DNA of 64,000 bases from Myrica gale (lineage: Eukaryota; Streptophyta; Magnoliopsida; Fagales; Myricaceae). The stretch's first letter is position 1. Each line of letters begins with the position of its first letter. Location: NCBI GenBank assembly GCA_963930655.1, contig OZ005607.1, positions 15,020,874 to 15,084,873 of the forward strand, in the 5' to 3' direction. A model generated the notes under the pieces. It was not told the DNA's origin. It saw only the letters and a list, made by a program, of their open reading frames with translations, and searched no databases. The translations under genes and the position numbers were made by a program. This document shows positions 8,956 to 23,286 of the stretch, one piece after another.

Positions 8956-10739
8956 GGAACGTGAGGACAAGATTGGTTGAGCCTTGACCCGTCACCTAAC
9001 CAGATGAAAGACCAAGGCTACGAAGTATTGAAACGCCAAACCAACAAAACTCAAGAAACTCTCAAGAAATCAGGGTGATAAGTTTCGGTTCCTTGAACGC
9101 AACAGAATAAAGTTCAAATAGTTCTTTGAAGAACCAAGACGAACACAAGACCTCTCAAAAGTTGAAATTTTAATCTTAACCACGAATTGGTTACTGTTCA
9201 CACGAAATGGACCTCATAAATATTTGGAACGTCCCTCCAAAAGTAGGAAAAGTCATAACTAAAACATTAAAGCGACACTTAAGAAGCTCCTACGAAATTA
9301 GGTCTCTTGGACTGCAATAGCGAACCGAAAATAGCTAAAAGACCAGATTCAATGTATCTAACATTTCCATCAAAGACCGCACTCATTCTCCTATTTAATA
9401 TCCTTGAAACTCATTAAATTCGTGACTAAGAATAGGCAAACCTCGCCGGTCACGGTTACTGTTCATATTGAGCCTCTTCACTTGTCGCTTGATAACGGGG
9501 TTAAGCCGGAGAAAGTGCGGGACACCTCGGGAGCACCTTGGAATGTTTGGAATGAGCGAAATGTACACTCGGGACCTCGGGACGTGAAAACCCGGGATAG
9601 ATAGCCGCCTCGGCAAAGGAATGGAGACCTCGGCAGGAAATTCACTCGGAGACACTGATGACTTGGAGTGAGAAATGGTTATTATTTGAGCCCAACTTGG
9701 TCATTTTAGAATCAGCCCGACTCTCTTGGATTAGCCCATTGAGAGCTTCCTTGAAACGTTTAGCACTAAAGTCTTGTAATTGGGCCCCTTGCAAATGACA
9801 AAGGATCTTCAGCTCCATTCCCACGTGTATGTCCCAGCTCCTGGGTTTGCATCAGATACCATATTATTGAAGAAAAAAAACAAAATAGATTAATGGAAGA
9901 GTTGTAGACAAAAATATAGCTAAAAAGTAGTCCAAATTAAATACTTTAAAAATTAGATGCCCTCCTATTTAATTACATGGAGCGAATAGATTCACGCATG
10001 TTTATACATGACGATAAAAAGGAAAAATAGACCACATTAATTAGTTTAAAACATTATAGATACCTCAATATTGAAAAAAAATGTTCCAAACAGATTTTTA
10101 GCAGAGTTATAGCCAAAAGATAATTTAAAAATCGTCTCAGTTGACTTCTTTAATAATTAGATACCTTCATATTGAAGAAAATGAAGTAGATAGATTAATG
10201 GAATTGTTATAAACAAAAGATAAATAAAAAATGGCCTAATTAATTTGATTAAAAAATAGATACCTTATTATTGCGGAAAAGGAACCAAATAGATTAATGG
10301 TAGAGTTATAGACCAAAATAAAAATGAAAAATATTCCAAATTAATTAGTTTAAACATTCGAAACCTTATTAAAGAATAAAATGATGTAAATAGATTAATG
10401 GAAGAGTTATAGACGGAAAAATAAACTAAAAATCGTCAAAATTAACTTGTTTAATGATTGGATACCTTAAAATTGAAGAAAGCGAGCCAAATGGATTAAT
10501 GAAAGGTTATTGCACGAGTTATAGAGTAAAAGATAATTTAAAAATCGTCAAAATTGACTTCTTTAACAATTAGATACGATCTTGATGAAGAAAACAAAGT
10601 AGATAGATTAATGAAATTGTTAAAGACGAAAAGATAATTAAAAAATTTCCAAAATTAATGCGTTTAAAAAATCGATACTGATACGAACTCCACCTACAAT
10701 TGTGATAAAACCCAATAACAATTATGGATTGGAACCCCA
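8956..10739 (+). repeat. Satellite unit 6 (short class)
   Basis: 1784 bp, the shortest complete unit. It has the 8-bp deletion and the lost G, shares A at 9744 with unit 4, and has a private C at 9605. The relic is at 9642-9824 on the minus strand. Confidence 0.96.
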
Positions 10740-12526
10740 GGAACGTGAGGACAAGATTGGTTGAGCCTTGACCCGTCACCTAACCAGATGAAAGACCAAG
10801 GCTACGAAGTATTGAAACGCCAAACCAACAAAACTCAAGAAACTCTCAAGAAATCAGGGTGATAAGTTTCGGTTCCTTGAACGCAACAGAATAAAGTTCA
10901 AATAGTTCTTTGAAGAACCAAGACGAACACAAGACCTCTCAAAAGTTGAAATTTTAATCTTAACCACGAATTGGTTACTGTTCACACGAAATGGACCTCA
11001 TAAATATTTGGAACGTCCCTCCAAAAGTAGGAAAAGTCATAACTAAAACATTAAAGCGACACTTAAGAAGCTCCTACGAAATTAGGTCTCTTGGACTGCA
11101 ATAGCGAACCGAAAATAGCTAAAAGACCAGATTCAATGTATCTAACATTTCCATCAAAGACCGCACTCATTCTCCTATTTAATATCCTTGAAACTCATTA
11201 AATTCGTGACTAAGAATAGGCAAACCTCGCCGGTCACGGTTACTGTTCATATTGAGCCTCTTCACTTGTCGCTTGATAACGGGGTTAAGCCGGAGAAAGT
11301 GCGGGACACCTCGGGAGCACCTTGGAATGTTTGGAATGAGCGAAATGTACACTCGGGACCTCGGGACGTGAAAACCCGGGATAGATAGACGCCTCGGCAA
11401 AGGAATGGAGACCTCGGCAGGAAATTCACTCGGAGACACTGATGACTTGGAGTGAGAAATGGTTATTATTTGAGCCCAACTTGGTCATTTTAGAATCAGC
11501 CCGACTCTCTTGGATTAGCCCATTGAGGGCTTCCTTGAAACGTTTAGCACTAAAGTCTTGTAATTGGGCCCCTTGCAAATGACAAAGGATCTTCAGCTCC
11601 ATTCCCACGTGTATGTCCCAGCTCCTGGGTTTGCATCAGATACCATATTATTGAAGAAAAAAAACAAAATAGATTAATGGAAGAGTTGTAGACAAAAATA
11701 TAGCTAAAAAGTAGTCCAAATTAAATACTTTAAAAATTAGATGCCCTCCTATTTAATTACATGGAGCGAATAGATTCACGCACGTTTATACATGACGATA
11801 AAAAGGAAAAATAGACCACATTAATTAGTTTAAAACATTATAGATACCTTAATATTGAAAAAAAAAAATGTTGCAAACAGATTTTTAGCAGAGTTATAGC
11901 CAAAAGATAATTTAAAAATCGTCTCAGTTGACTTCTTTAATAATTAGATACCTTCATATTGAAGAAAATGAAGTAGATAGATTAATGGAATTGTTATAAA
12001 CAAAAGATAAATAAAAAATGCCCTAATTAATTTGATTAAAAAATAGATACCTTATTATTGAGGAAAAGGAACCAAATAGATTAATGGAAGAGTTATAGAC
12101 CAAAATAAAAATGAAAAATAGTCCAAATTAATTAGTTTAAACATTCGAAACCTTATTAAAGAAGAAAATGATGTAAATAGATTAATGGAAGAGTTATAGA
12201 CGGAAAAATAAACTAAAAATCGTCAAAATTAACTTGTTTAATGATTGGATACCTTAAAATTGAAGAAAGCGAGCCAAATGGATTAATGAAAGGTTATTGC
12301 AAGAGTTATAGACTAAAAGATAATTTAAAAATCGTCAAAATTGACTTCTTTAATAATTAGATACGATCGTGATGAAGAAAACAAAGTAGATAGATTAATG
12401 AAATTGTTAAAGACGAAAAGATAATTAAAAAATTTCCAAAATTAATGCGTTTAAAAAATCGATACTGATACGAACTCCACCTACAATTGTGATGAAACCC
12501 AATAACAATTATGGATTGGAACCCCA
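10740..12526 (+). repeat. Satellite unit 7 (short class)
   Basis: 1787 bp, with the 8-bp deletion and lost G. It directly follows another short unit, so it marks the phase slip. Its AT-rich half has ATGTTGC and a long A-run, unlike unit 6, and a private C at 12021. The relic is at 11426-11608 on the minus strand. Confidence 0.96.
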
Positions 12527-14319
12527 GGAACGTGAGGACAAGATTGGTTGAGCCTTGACCCGTCACCTAACCAGATGAAAGACCAAGGCTACGAAGTATT
12601 GAAACGCCACACCAACAAAACTCAAGAAACTCTCAAGAAATCAGTGTGATAAGTTTCGGTTGCTTGAACGCAACAGAATAAACTTTATAAGTTCAAATAG
12701 TTCTTTGAGGAACCAAGACGAACACAAGACCACTCAAAAGTTGAAAGTTTAATCTTAACCACGAATTGGTTACTGTTCACACGAAATGGACCTTATAAAT
12801 ATTTGGAACGTCCCTCCAAAAGTAGGAAAAGTCATAACTAAAACATTAAAGCGACACTTAAAAAGCTCCTACGAAATTAGGTCTCTTGGACTGCAATAGC
12901 AAACCAAAAATAGCTAAAAGACCAGATTCAATGTATCTAACATTTCCATCAAAGACCGCACTCATTCTCCTATTTAATATCCTTGAAACTCATTAAATTC
13001 GTGACTAAGAATAGGCAAACCTCGCCGGTCACGGTTACTGTTCATATTGAGCCTCTTCACTTGTCGCTTGATAACGGGGTTAAGCCGGAGAAAGTGCGGG
13101 ACACCTCGGGAGCACCTTGGAATGTTTGGAATGAGCGAAATGTACACTCGGGGACCTCGGGACGTGAAAACCCGGGATAGATAGACGCCTCGGCAAAGGA
13201 ATGGAGACCTCGGCAGGAAATTCACTCGGAGACACTGATGACTTGGAGTGAGAAATGGTTATTATTTGAGCCCAACTTGGTCATTTTAGAATCAGCCCGA
13301 CTCTCTTGGATTAGCCCATTGAGGGCTTCCTTGAAACGTTTAGCACTAAAGTCTTGTAATTGGGCCCCTTGCAAATGACAAAGGATCTTCAGCTCCATTC
13401 CCACGTGTATGTCCCAGCTCCTGGGTTTGCATCAGATACCATATTATTGAAGAAAAAAAACAAAATAGATTAATGGAAGAGTTGTAGACAAAAATATAGC
13501 TAAAAAGTAGTCCAAATTAAATACTTTAAAAATTAGATGCCCTCCTATTTAATTACATGGAGCGAATAGATTCACGCATGTTTATACATGACGATAAAAA
13601 GGAAAAATAGACCACATTAATTAGTTTAAAACATTATAGATACCTCAATATTGAAAAAAAATGTTCCAAACAGATTTTTAGCAGAGTTATAGCCAAAAGA
13701 TAATTTAAAAATCGTCTCAGTTGACTTCTTTAATAATTAGATACCTTCATATTGAAGAAAATGAAGTAGATAGATTAATGGAATTGTTATAAACAAAAGA
13801 TAAATAAAAAATGGCCTAATTAATTTGATTAAAAAATAGATACCTTATTATTGCGGAAAAGGAACCAAATAGATTAATGGTAGAGTTATAGACCAAAATA
13901 AAAATGAAAAATATTCCAAATTAATTAGTTTAAACATTCGAAACCTTATTAAAGAATAAAATGATGTAAATAGATTAATGGAAGAGTTATAGACGGAAAA
14001 ATAAACTAAAAATCGTCAAAATTAACTTGTTTAATGATTGGATACCTTAAAATTGAAGAAAGCGAGCCAAATGGATTAATGAAAGGTTATTGCACGAGTT
14101 ATAGAGTAAAAGATAATTTAAAAATCGTCAAAATTGACTTCTTTAACAATTAGATACGATCTTGATGAAGAAAACAAAGTAGATAGATTAATGAAATTGT
14201 TAAAGACGAAAAGATAATTAAAAAATTTCCAAAATTAATGCGTTTAAAAAATCGATACTGATACGAACTCCACCTACAATTGTGATAAAACCCAATAACA
14301 ATTATGGATTGGAACCCCA
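12527..14319 (+). repeat. Satellite unit 8 (long class)
   Basis: 1793 bp, with the 8-bp segment present and ATGTTCC in subrepeat 3. A private A is at 12906. The relic is at 13222-13404 on the minus strand. Confidence 0.96.
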
Positions 14320-16106
14320 GGAACGTGAGGACAAGATTGGTTGAGCCTTGACCCGTCACCTAACCAGATGAAAGACCAAGGCTACGAAGTATTGAAACGC
14401 CAAACCAACAAAACTCAAGAAACTCTCAAGAAATCAGGGTGATAAGTTTCGGTTCCTTGAACGCAACAGAATAAAGTTCAAATAGTTCTTTGAAGAACCA
14501 AGACGAACACAAGACCTCTCAAAAGTTGAAATTTTAATCTTAACCACGAATTGGTTACTGTTCACACGAAATGGACCTCATAAATATTTGGAACGTCCCT
14601 CCAAAAGTAGGAAAAGTCATAACTAAAACATTAAAGCGACACTTAAGAAGCTCCTACGAAATTAGGTCTCTTGGACTGCAATAGCGAACCGAAAATAGCT
14701 AAAAGACCAGATTCAATGTATCTAACATTTCCATCAAAGACCGCACTCATTCTCCTATTTAATATCCTTGAAACTCATTAAATTCGTGACTAAGAATAGG
14801 CAAACCTCGCCGGTCACGGTTACTGTTCATATTGAGCCTCTTCACTTGTCGCTTGATAACGGGGTTAAGCCGGAGAAAGTGCGGGACACCTCGGGAGCAC
14901 CTTGGAATGTTTGGAATGAGCGAAATGTACACTCGGGGACCTCGGGACGTGAAAACCCGGGATAGATAGACGCCTCGGCATAGGAATGGAGACCTCGGCA
15001 GGAAATTCACTCGGAGACACTGATGACTTGGAGTGAGAAATGGTTATTATTTGAGCCCAACTTGGTCATTTTAGAATCAGCCCGACTCTCTTGGATTAGC
15101 CCATTGAGGGCTTCCTTGAAACGTTTAGCACTAAAGTCTTGTAATTGGGCCCCTTGCAAATGACAAAGGATCTTCAGCTCCATTCCCACGTGTATGTCCC
15201 AGCTCCTGGGTTTGCATCAGATACCATATTATTGAAGAAAAAGAACCAAATAGATTAATGGAAGAGTTGTAGACAAAAATATAGCTAAAAAGTTGTCCAA
15301 ATTAATTACTTTAAAAATTAGATGCCCTCCTATTTAATTACATGGAGCGAATAGATTCACGCACGTTTATACATGACGATAAAAAGGAAAAATAGACCAC
15401 ATTAATTAGTTTAAAACATTATAGATACCTTAATATTGAAAAAAAAAATGTTGCAAACAGATTTTTAGCAGAGTTATAGCCAAAAGATAATTTAAAAATC
15501 GTCTCAGTTGACTTCTTTAATAATTAGATACCTTCATATTGAAGAAAATGAAGTAGATAGATTAATGGAATTGTTATAAACAAAAGATAAATAAAAAATG
15601 ACCTAATTAATTTGATTAAAAAATAGATACCTTATTATTGAGGAAAAGGAACCAAATAGATTAATGGAAGAGTTATAGACCAAAATAAAAATGAAAAATA
15701 GTCCAAATTAATTAGTTTAAACATTCGAAACCTTATTAAAGAAGAAAATGATGTAAATAGATTAATGGAAGAGTTATAGACGGAAAAATAAACTAAAAAT
15801 CGTCAAAATTAACTTGTTTAATGATTGGATACCTTAAAATTGAAGAAAGCGAGCCAAATGGATTAATGAAAGGTTATTGCAAGAGTTATAGACTAAAAGA
15901 TAATTTAAAAATCGTCAAAATTGACTTCTTTAATAATTAGATACGATCGTGATGAAGAAAACAAAGTAGATAGATTAATGAAATTGTTAAAGACGAAAAG
16001 ATAATTAAAAAATTTCCAAAATTAATGCGTTTAAAAAATCGATACTGATACGAACTCCACCTACAATTGTGATGAAACCCAATAACAATTATGGATTGGA
16101 ACCCCA
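14320..16106 (+). repeat. Satellite unit 9 (short class)
   Basis: 1787 bp. It has the 8-bp deletion but the full GGGG run, like unit 2. A private T is at 14981. The relic is at 15007-15189 on the minus strand. From this unit on, subrepeat 1 often reads AAAAAGAACCAAATAG rather than the A-rich form. Confidence 0.96.
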
Positions 16107-17900
16107 GGAACGTGAGGACAAGATTGGTTGAGCCTTGACCCGTCACCTAACCAGATGAAAGACCAAGGCTACGAAGTATTGAAACGCCACACCAACAAAA
16201 CTCAAGAAACTCTCAAGAAATCAGTGTGATAAGTTTCGGTTGCTTGAACGCAACAGAATAAACTTTATAAGTTCAAATAGTTCTTTGAGGAACCAAGACG
16301 AACACAAGACCACTCAAAAGTTGAAAGTTTAATCTTAACCACGAATTGGTTACTGTTCACACGAAATGGACCTTATAAATATTTGGAACGTCCCTCCAAA
16401 AGTAGGAAAAGTCATAACTAAAACATTAAAGCGACACTTAAAAAGCTCCTACGAAATTAGGTCTCTTGGACTGCAATAGCAAACCGAAAATAGCTAAAAG
16501 ACCAGATTCAATGTATCTAACATTTCCATCAAAGACCGCACTCATTCTCCTATTTAATATCCTTGAAACTCATTAAATTCGTGACTAAGAATAGGCAAAC
16601 CTCGCCGGTCACGGTTACTGTTCATATTGAGCCTCTTCACTTGTCGCTTGATAACGGGGTTAAGCCGGAGAAAGTGCGGGACACCTCGGGAGCACCTTGG
16701 AATGTTTGGAATGAGCGAAATGTACACTCGGGGACCTCGGGACGTGAAAACCCGGGATAGATAGACGCCTCGGCAAAGGAATGGAGACCTCGGCAGGAAA
16801 TTCACTCGGAGACACTGATGACTTGGAGTGAGAAATGGTTATTATTTGAGCCCAACTTGGTCATTTTAGAATCAGCCCGACTCTCTTGGATTAGCCCATT
16901 GATGGCTTCCTTGAAACGTTTAGCTCTAAAGTCTTGTAATTGGGCCCCTTGCAAATGACAAAGGATCTTCAGCTCCATTCCCACGTGTATGTCCCAGCTC
17001 CTGGGTTTGCATCAGATACCATATTATTGAAGAAAAAGAACCAAATAGATTAATGGAAGAGTTGTAGACAAAAATATAGCTAAAAAGTTGTCCAAATTAA
17101 TTACTTTAAAAATTAGATGCCCTCCTATTTAATTACATGGAGCGAATAGATTCACGCATGTTTATACATGACGATAAAAAGGAAAAATAGACCACATTAA
17201 TTAGTTTAAAACATTATAGATACCTCAATATTGAAAAAAAAATGTTCCAAACAGATTTTTAGCAGAGTTATAGCCAAAAGATAATTTAAAAATCGTCTCA
17301 GTTGACTTCTTTAATAATTAGATACCTTCATATTAAAGAAAATGAAGTAGATAGATTAATGGAATTGTTATAAACAAAAGATAAATAAAAAATGGCCTAA
17401 TTAATTTGATTAAAAAATAGATACCTTATTATTGCGGAAAAGGAACCAAATAGATTAATGGTAGAGTTATAGACCAAAATAAAAATGAAAAATATTCCAA
17501 ATTAATTAGTTTAAACATTCGAAACCTTATTAAAGAATAAAATGATGTAAATAGATTAATGGAAGAGTTATAGACGGAAAAATAAACTAAAAATCGTCAA
17601 AATTAACTTGTTTAATGATTGGATACCTTAAAATTGAAGAAAGCGAGCCAAATGGATTAATGAAAGGTTATTGCACGAGTTATAGAGTAAAAGATAATTT
17701 AAAAATCGTCAAAATTGACTTCTTTAACAATTAGATACGATCTTGATGAAGAAAACAAAGTAGATAGATTAATGAAATTGTTAAAGACGAAAAGATAATT
17801 AAAAAATTTCCAAAATTAATGCGTTTAAAAAATCGATACTGATACGAACTCCACCTACAATTGTGATGAAACCCAATAACAATTATGGATTGGAACCCCA
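16107..17900 (+). repeat. Satellite unit 10 (long class)
   Basis: 1794 bp. It combines A at the base-605 site (16711) with T at the base-819 site (16925), a combination also seen in units 13, 15 and 17. A private T at 16903 changes the relic reading frame. The relic is at 16802-16984 on the minus strand. Confidence 0.96.
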
Positions 17901-19695
17901 GGAACGTGAGGACAAGATTGGTTGAGCCTTGACCCGTCACCTAACCAGATGAAAGACCAAGGCTACGAAGTATTGAAACGCCACACCAACAAAACTCAAG
18001 AAACTATCAAGAAATCAGGGTGATAAGTTTCGGTTGCTTGAACGCAACAGAATAAACTTTATAAGTTCAAATAGTTCTTTGAGGAACCAAGACGAACACA
18101 AGACCTCTCAAAAGTTGAAAGTTTAATCTTAACCACGAATTGGTTACTGTTCACACGAAATGGACCTTATAAATATTTGGAACGTCCCTCCAAAAGTAGG
18201 AAAAGTCATAACTAAAACATTAACGCGACACTTGACAAGCTCCTACGAAATTAGGTCTCTTGGACTGCAATAGCAAACCGAAAATAGCTAAAAGACCAGA
18301 TTCAATGTATCTAACATTTCCATCAAAGACCGCACTCATTCTCCTATTTAATATCCTTGAAACTCATTAAATTCGTGACTAAGAATAGGCAAACCTCGCC
18401 GGTCTCGGTTACTGTTCATATTGAGCCTCTTCACTTGTCGCCTGATAACTGGGTTAAGCCGGAGAAAGTGCGGGACACCTCGGGAGCACCTTGGAATGTT
18501 TGGAGTGAGCGAAATGTACACTCGGGGACCTCGGGACGTGAAAACCCGGGATAGATAGACGCCTCGGCAAAGGAATGGAGACCTCGGCAGGAAATTCACT
18601 CGGAGATACTGATGACTTGTAGTGAGAAATGGTTATTATTTGAGCCCAACTTGGTCATTTTAGAATCAGCCCGACTCTCTTGGATTAGCCCATTGAGGGC
18701 TTCCTTGAAACGTTTAGCTCTAAAGTCTTGTAATTGGGCCCCTTGCAAATGACAAAGGATGTTCAGCTCCATTCCCACGTGTATGTCCCAGCTCCTGGGT
18801 TTGCATCAGATACCATATTATTGAAGAAAAAGAACCAAATAGATTAATGGAAGAGTTGTAGACAAAAATATAGCTAAAAAGTTGTCCAAATTAATTACTT
18901 TAAAAATTAGATGCCCTCCTATTTAATTACATGGAGCGAATAGATTCACGCACGTTTATACATGACGATAAAAAGGAAAAATAGACCACATTAATTAGTT
19001 TAAAACATTATAGATACCTTAATATTGAAAAAAAAAATGTTGCAAACAGATTTTTAGCAGAGTTATAGCCAAAAGATAATTTAAAAATCGTCTCAGTTGA
19101 CTTCTTTAATAATTAGATACCTTCATATTGAAGAAAATGAACTAGATAGATTAATGGAATTGTTATAAACAAAAGATAAATAAAAAATGACCTAATTAAT
19201 TTGATTAAAAAATAGATACCTTATTATTGCGGAAAAGGAACCAAATAGATTAATGGTAGAGTTATAGACCAAAATAAAAATGAAAAATATTCCAAATTAA
19301 TTAGTTTAAACATTCGAAACCTTATTAAAGAATAAAATGATGTAAATAGATTAATGGAAGAGTTATAGACGGAAAAATAAACTAAAAATCGTCAAAATTA
19401 ACTTGTTTAATGATTGGATACCTTAAAATTGAAGAAAGCGAGCCAAATGGATTAATGAAAGGTTATTGCACGAGTTATAGAGTAAAAGATAATTTAAAAA
19501 TCGTCAAAATTGACTTCTTTAACAATTAGATACGATCTTGATGAAGAAAACAAAGTAGATAGATTAATGAAATTGTTAAAGACGAAAAGATAATTAAAAA
19601 ATTTCCAAAATTAATGCGTTTAAAAAATCGATACTGATACGAACTCCACCTACAATTGTGATGAAACCCAATAACAATTATGGATTGGAACCCCA
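17901..19695 (+). repeat. Satellite unit 11 (long class, G subtype)
   Basis: 1795 bp. This is the first unit with the G subtype (GTCTCGG, CGCCTGATAACTGGG, TTTGGAGTGAG). Private bases are G at 18761 and C at 19142. The relic is at 18596-18778 on the minus strand. Confidence 0.96.
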
Positions 19696-21492
19696 GGAAC
19701 GTGAGGACAAGATTGGTTGAGCCTTGACCCGTCACCTAACCAGATGAAAGACCAAGGCTACGAAGTATTGAAACGCCACACCAACAAAACTCAAGAAACT
19801 ATCAAGAAATCAGGGTGATAAGTTTCGGTTGCTTGAACGCAACAGAATAAACTTTATAAGTTCAAATAGTTCTTTGAGGAACCAAGACGAACACAAGACC
19901 TCTCAAAAGTTGAAAGTTTAATCTTAACCACGAATTGGTTACTGTTCACACGAAATGGACCTTATAAATATTTGGAACGTCCCTCCAAAAGTAGGAAAAG
20001 TCATAACTAAAACATTAACGCGACACTTGACAAGCTCCTACGAAATTAGGTCTCTTGGACTGCAATAGCAAACCGAAAATAGCTAAAAGACCAGATTCAA
20101 TGTATCTAACATTTCCATCAAAGACCGCACTCATTCTCCTATTTAATATCCTTGAAACTCATTAAATTCGTGACTAAGAATAGGCAAACCTCGCCGGTCT
20201 CGGTTACTGTTCATATTGAGCCTCTTCACTTGTCGCCTGATAACTGGGTTAAGCCGGAGAAAGTGCGGGACACCTCGGGAGCACCTTGGAATGTTTGGAG
20301 TGAGCGAAATGTACACTCGGGGACCTCGGGACGTGAAAACCCGGGATAGATAGACGCCTCGGCAAAGGAATGGAGACCTCGGCAGGAAATTCACTCGGAG
20401 ATACTGATGACTTGTAGTGAGAAATGGTTATTATTTGAGCCCAACTTGGTCATTTTAGAATCAGCCCGACTCTCTTGGATTAGCCCATTGAGGGCTTCCT
20501 TGAAACGTTTAGCTCTAAAGTCTTGTAATTGGGCCCCTTGCAAATGACAAAGGATCTTCAGCTCCATTCCCACGTGTATGTCCCAGCTCCTGGGTTTGCA
20601 TCAGATACCATATTATTGAAGAAAAAGAACCAAATAGATTAATGGAAGAGTTGTAGACAAAAATATAGCTAAAAAGTTGTCCAAATTAATTACTTTAAAA
20701 ATTAGATGCCCTCCTATTTAATTACATGGAGCGAATAGATTCACGCACGTTTATACATGACGATAAAAAGGAAAAATAGACCACATTAATTAGTTTAAAA
20801 CATTATAGATACCTTAATATTGAAAAAAAAAAAATGTTGCAAACAGATTTTTAGCAGAGTTATAGCCAAAAGATAATTTAAAAATCGTCTCAGTTGACTT
20901 CTTTAATAATTAGATACCTTCATATTGAAGAAAATGAAGTAGATAGATTAATGGAATTGTTATAAACAAAAGATAAATAAAAAATGGCATAATTAATTTG
21001 ATTAAAAAATAGATACCTTATTATTGCGGAAAAGGAACCAAATAGATTAATGGTAGAGTTATAGACCAAAATAAAAATGAAAAATATTCCAAATTAATTA
21101 GTTTAAACATTCGAAACCTTATTAAAGAATAAAATGATGTAAATAGATTAATGGAAGAGTTATAGACGGAAAAATAAACTAAAAATCGTCAAAATTAACT
21201 TGTTTAATGATTGGATACCTTAAAATTGAAGAAAGCGAGCCAAATGGATTAATGAAAGGTTATTGCAAGAGTTATAGACTAAAAGATAATTTAAAAATCG
21301 TCAAAATTGACTTCTTTAATAATTAGATACGATCGTGATGAAGAAAACAAAGTAGATAGATTAATGAAATTGTTAAAGACGAAAAGATAATTAAAAAATT
21401 TCCAAAATTAATGCGTTTAAAAAATCGATACTGATACGAACTCCACCTACAATTGTGATGAAACCCAATAACAATTATGGATTGGAACCCCA
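19696..21492 (+). repeat. Satellite unit 12 (long class, G subtype)
   Basis: 1797 bp. It starts block 2; the extra length comes from a long A-run in subrepeat 3 (near 20823). The relic is at 20391-20573 on the minus strand. Confidence 0.96.
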
Positions 21493-23286
21493 GGAACGTG
21501 AGGACAAGATTGGTTGAGCCTTGACCCGTCACCTAACCAGATGAAAGACCAAGGCTACGAAGTATTGAAACGCCACACCAACAAAACTCAAGAAACTCTC
21601 AAGAAATCAGTGTGATAAGTTTCGGTTGCTTGAACGCAACAGAATAAACTTTATAAGTTCAAATAGTTCTTTGAGGAACCAAGACGAACACAAGACCACT
21701 CAAAAGTTGAAAGTTTAATCTTAACCACGAATTGGTTACTGTTCACACGAAATGGACCTTATAAATATTTGGAACGTCCCTCCAAAAGTAGGAAAAGTCA
21801 TAACTAAAACATTAAAGCGACACTTAAAAAGCTCCTACGAAATTAGGTCTCTTGGACTGCAATAGCAAACCGAAAATAGCTAAAAGACCAGATTCAATGT
21901 ATCTAACATTTCCATCAAAGACCGCACTCATTCTCCTATTTAATATCCTTGAAACTCATTAAATTCGTGACTAAGAATAGGCAAACCTCGCCGGTCACGG
22001 TTACTGTTCATATTGAGCCTCTTCACTTGTCGCTTGATAACGGGGTTAAGCCGGAGAAAGTGCGGGACACCTCGGGAGCACCTTGGAATGTTTGGAATGA
22101 GCGAAATGTACACTCGGGGACCTCGGGACGTGAAAACCCGGGATAGATAGACGCCTCGGCAAAGGAATGGAGACCTCGGCAGGAAATTCACTCGGAGACA
22201 CTGATGACTTGGAGTGAGAAATGGTTATTATTTGAGCCCAACTTGGTCATTTTAGAATCAGCCCGACTCTCTTGGATTAGCCCATTGAGGGCTTCCTTGA
22301 AACGTTTAGCTCTAAAGTCTTGTAATTGGGCCCCTTGCAAATGACAAAGGATCTTCAGCTCCATTCCCACGTGTATGTCCCAGCTCCTGGGTTTGCATCA
22401 GATACCATATTATTGAAGAAAAAGAACCAAATAGATTAATGGAAGAGTTGTAGACAAAAATATAGCTAAAAAGTAGTCCAAATTAATTACTTTAAAAATT
22501 AGATGCCCTCCTATTTAATTACATGGAGCGAATAGATTCACGCATGTTTATACATGACGATAAAAAGGAAAAATAGACCACATTAATTAGTTTAAAACAT
22601 TATAGATACCTCAATATTGAAAAAAAAATGTTCCAAACAGATTTTTAGCAGAGTTATAGCCAAAAGATAATTTAAAAATCGTCTCAGTTGACTTCTTTAA
22701 TAATTAGATACCTTCATATTAAAGAAAATGAAGTAGATAGATTAATGGAATTGTTATAAACAAAAGATAAATAAAAAATGGCATAATTAATTTGATTAAA
22801 AAATAGATACCTTATTATTGCGGAAAAGGAACCAAATAGATTAATGGTAGAGTTATAGACCAAAATAAAAATGAAAAATATTCCAAATTAATTAGTTTAA
22901 ACATTCGAAACCTTATTAAAGAATAAAATGATGTAAATAGATTAATGGAAGAGTTATAGACGGAAAAATAAACTAAAAATCGTCAAAATTAACTTGTTTA
23001 ATGATTGGATACCTTAAAATTGAAGAAAGCGAGCCAAATGGATTAATGAAAGGTTATTGCACGAGTTATAGAGTAAAAGATAATTTAAAAATCGTCAAAA
23101 TTGACTTCTTTAACAATTAGATACGATCTTGATGAAGAAAACAAAGTAGATAGATTAATGAAATTGTTAAAGACGAAAAGATAATTAAAAAATTTCCAAA
23201 ATTAATGCGTTTAAAAAATCGATACTGATACGAACTCCACCTACAATTGTGATGAAACCCAATAACAATTATGGATTGGAACCCCA
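21493..23286 (+). repeat. Satellite unit 13 (long class, A subtype)
   Basis: 1794 bp, partner of unit 12 in the 3591-bp dimer. It has ATGTTCC and TATTAAAG in subrepeats 3 and 4. The relic is at 22188-22370 on the minus strand. Confidence 0.96.

Larger units (their letters stand above)
1..10739 (+). repeat. Higher-order block 1: long/short dimer, ~3580 bp
   Basis: Units 1, 3 and 5 are long and share GGAAAGTGAGG at the start and CACACGG near offset 695. Units 2, 4 and 6 are short, start GGAACGTGAGG, lack 8 bp near offset 155 and have CACTCGG. Successive dimer starts are 1, 3581, 7160 and 10740, giving periods of 3580, 3579 and 3580 bp. Unit 1 resembles unit 3 more than its neighbour unit 2, which defines a two-unit higher-order repeat. 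Confidence 0.9.
10740..17900 (+). repeat. Higher-order block 1b: short/long dimers in opposite phase
   Basis: Units 7 (1787 bp) and 9 (1787 bp) are short; units 8 (1793 bp) and 10 (1794 bp) are long. The dimer periods are 3580 and 3581 bp, but the order is short then long. Units 6 and 7 are therefore two short units side by side, which marks a phase slip of one unit, as unequal crossing-over would leave. Confidence 0.8.
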
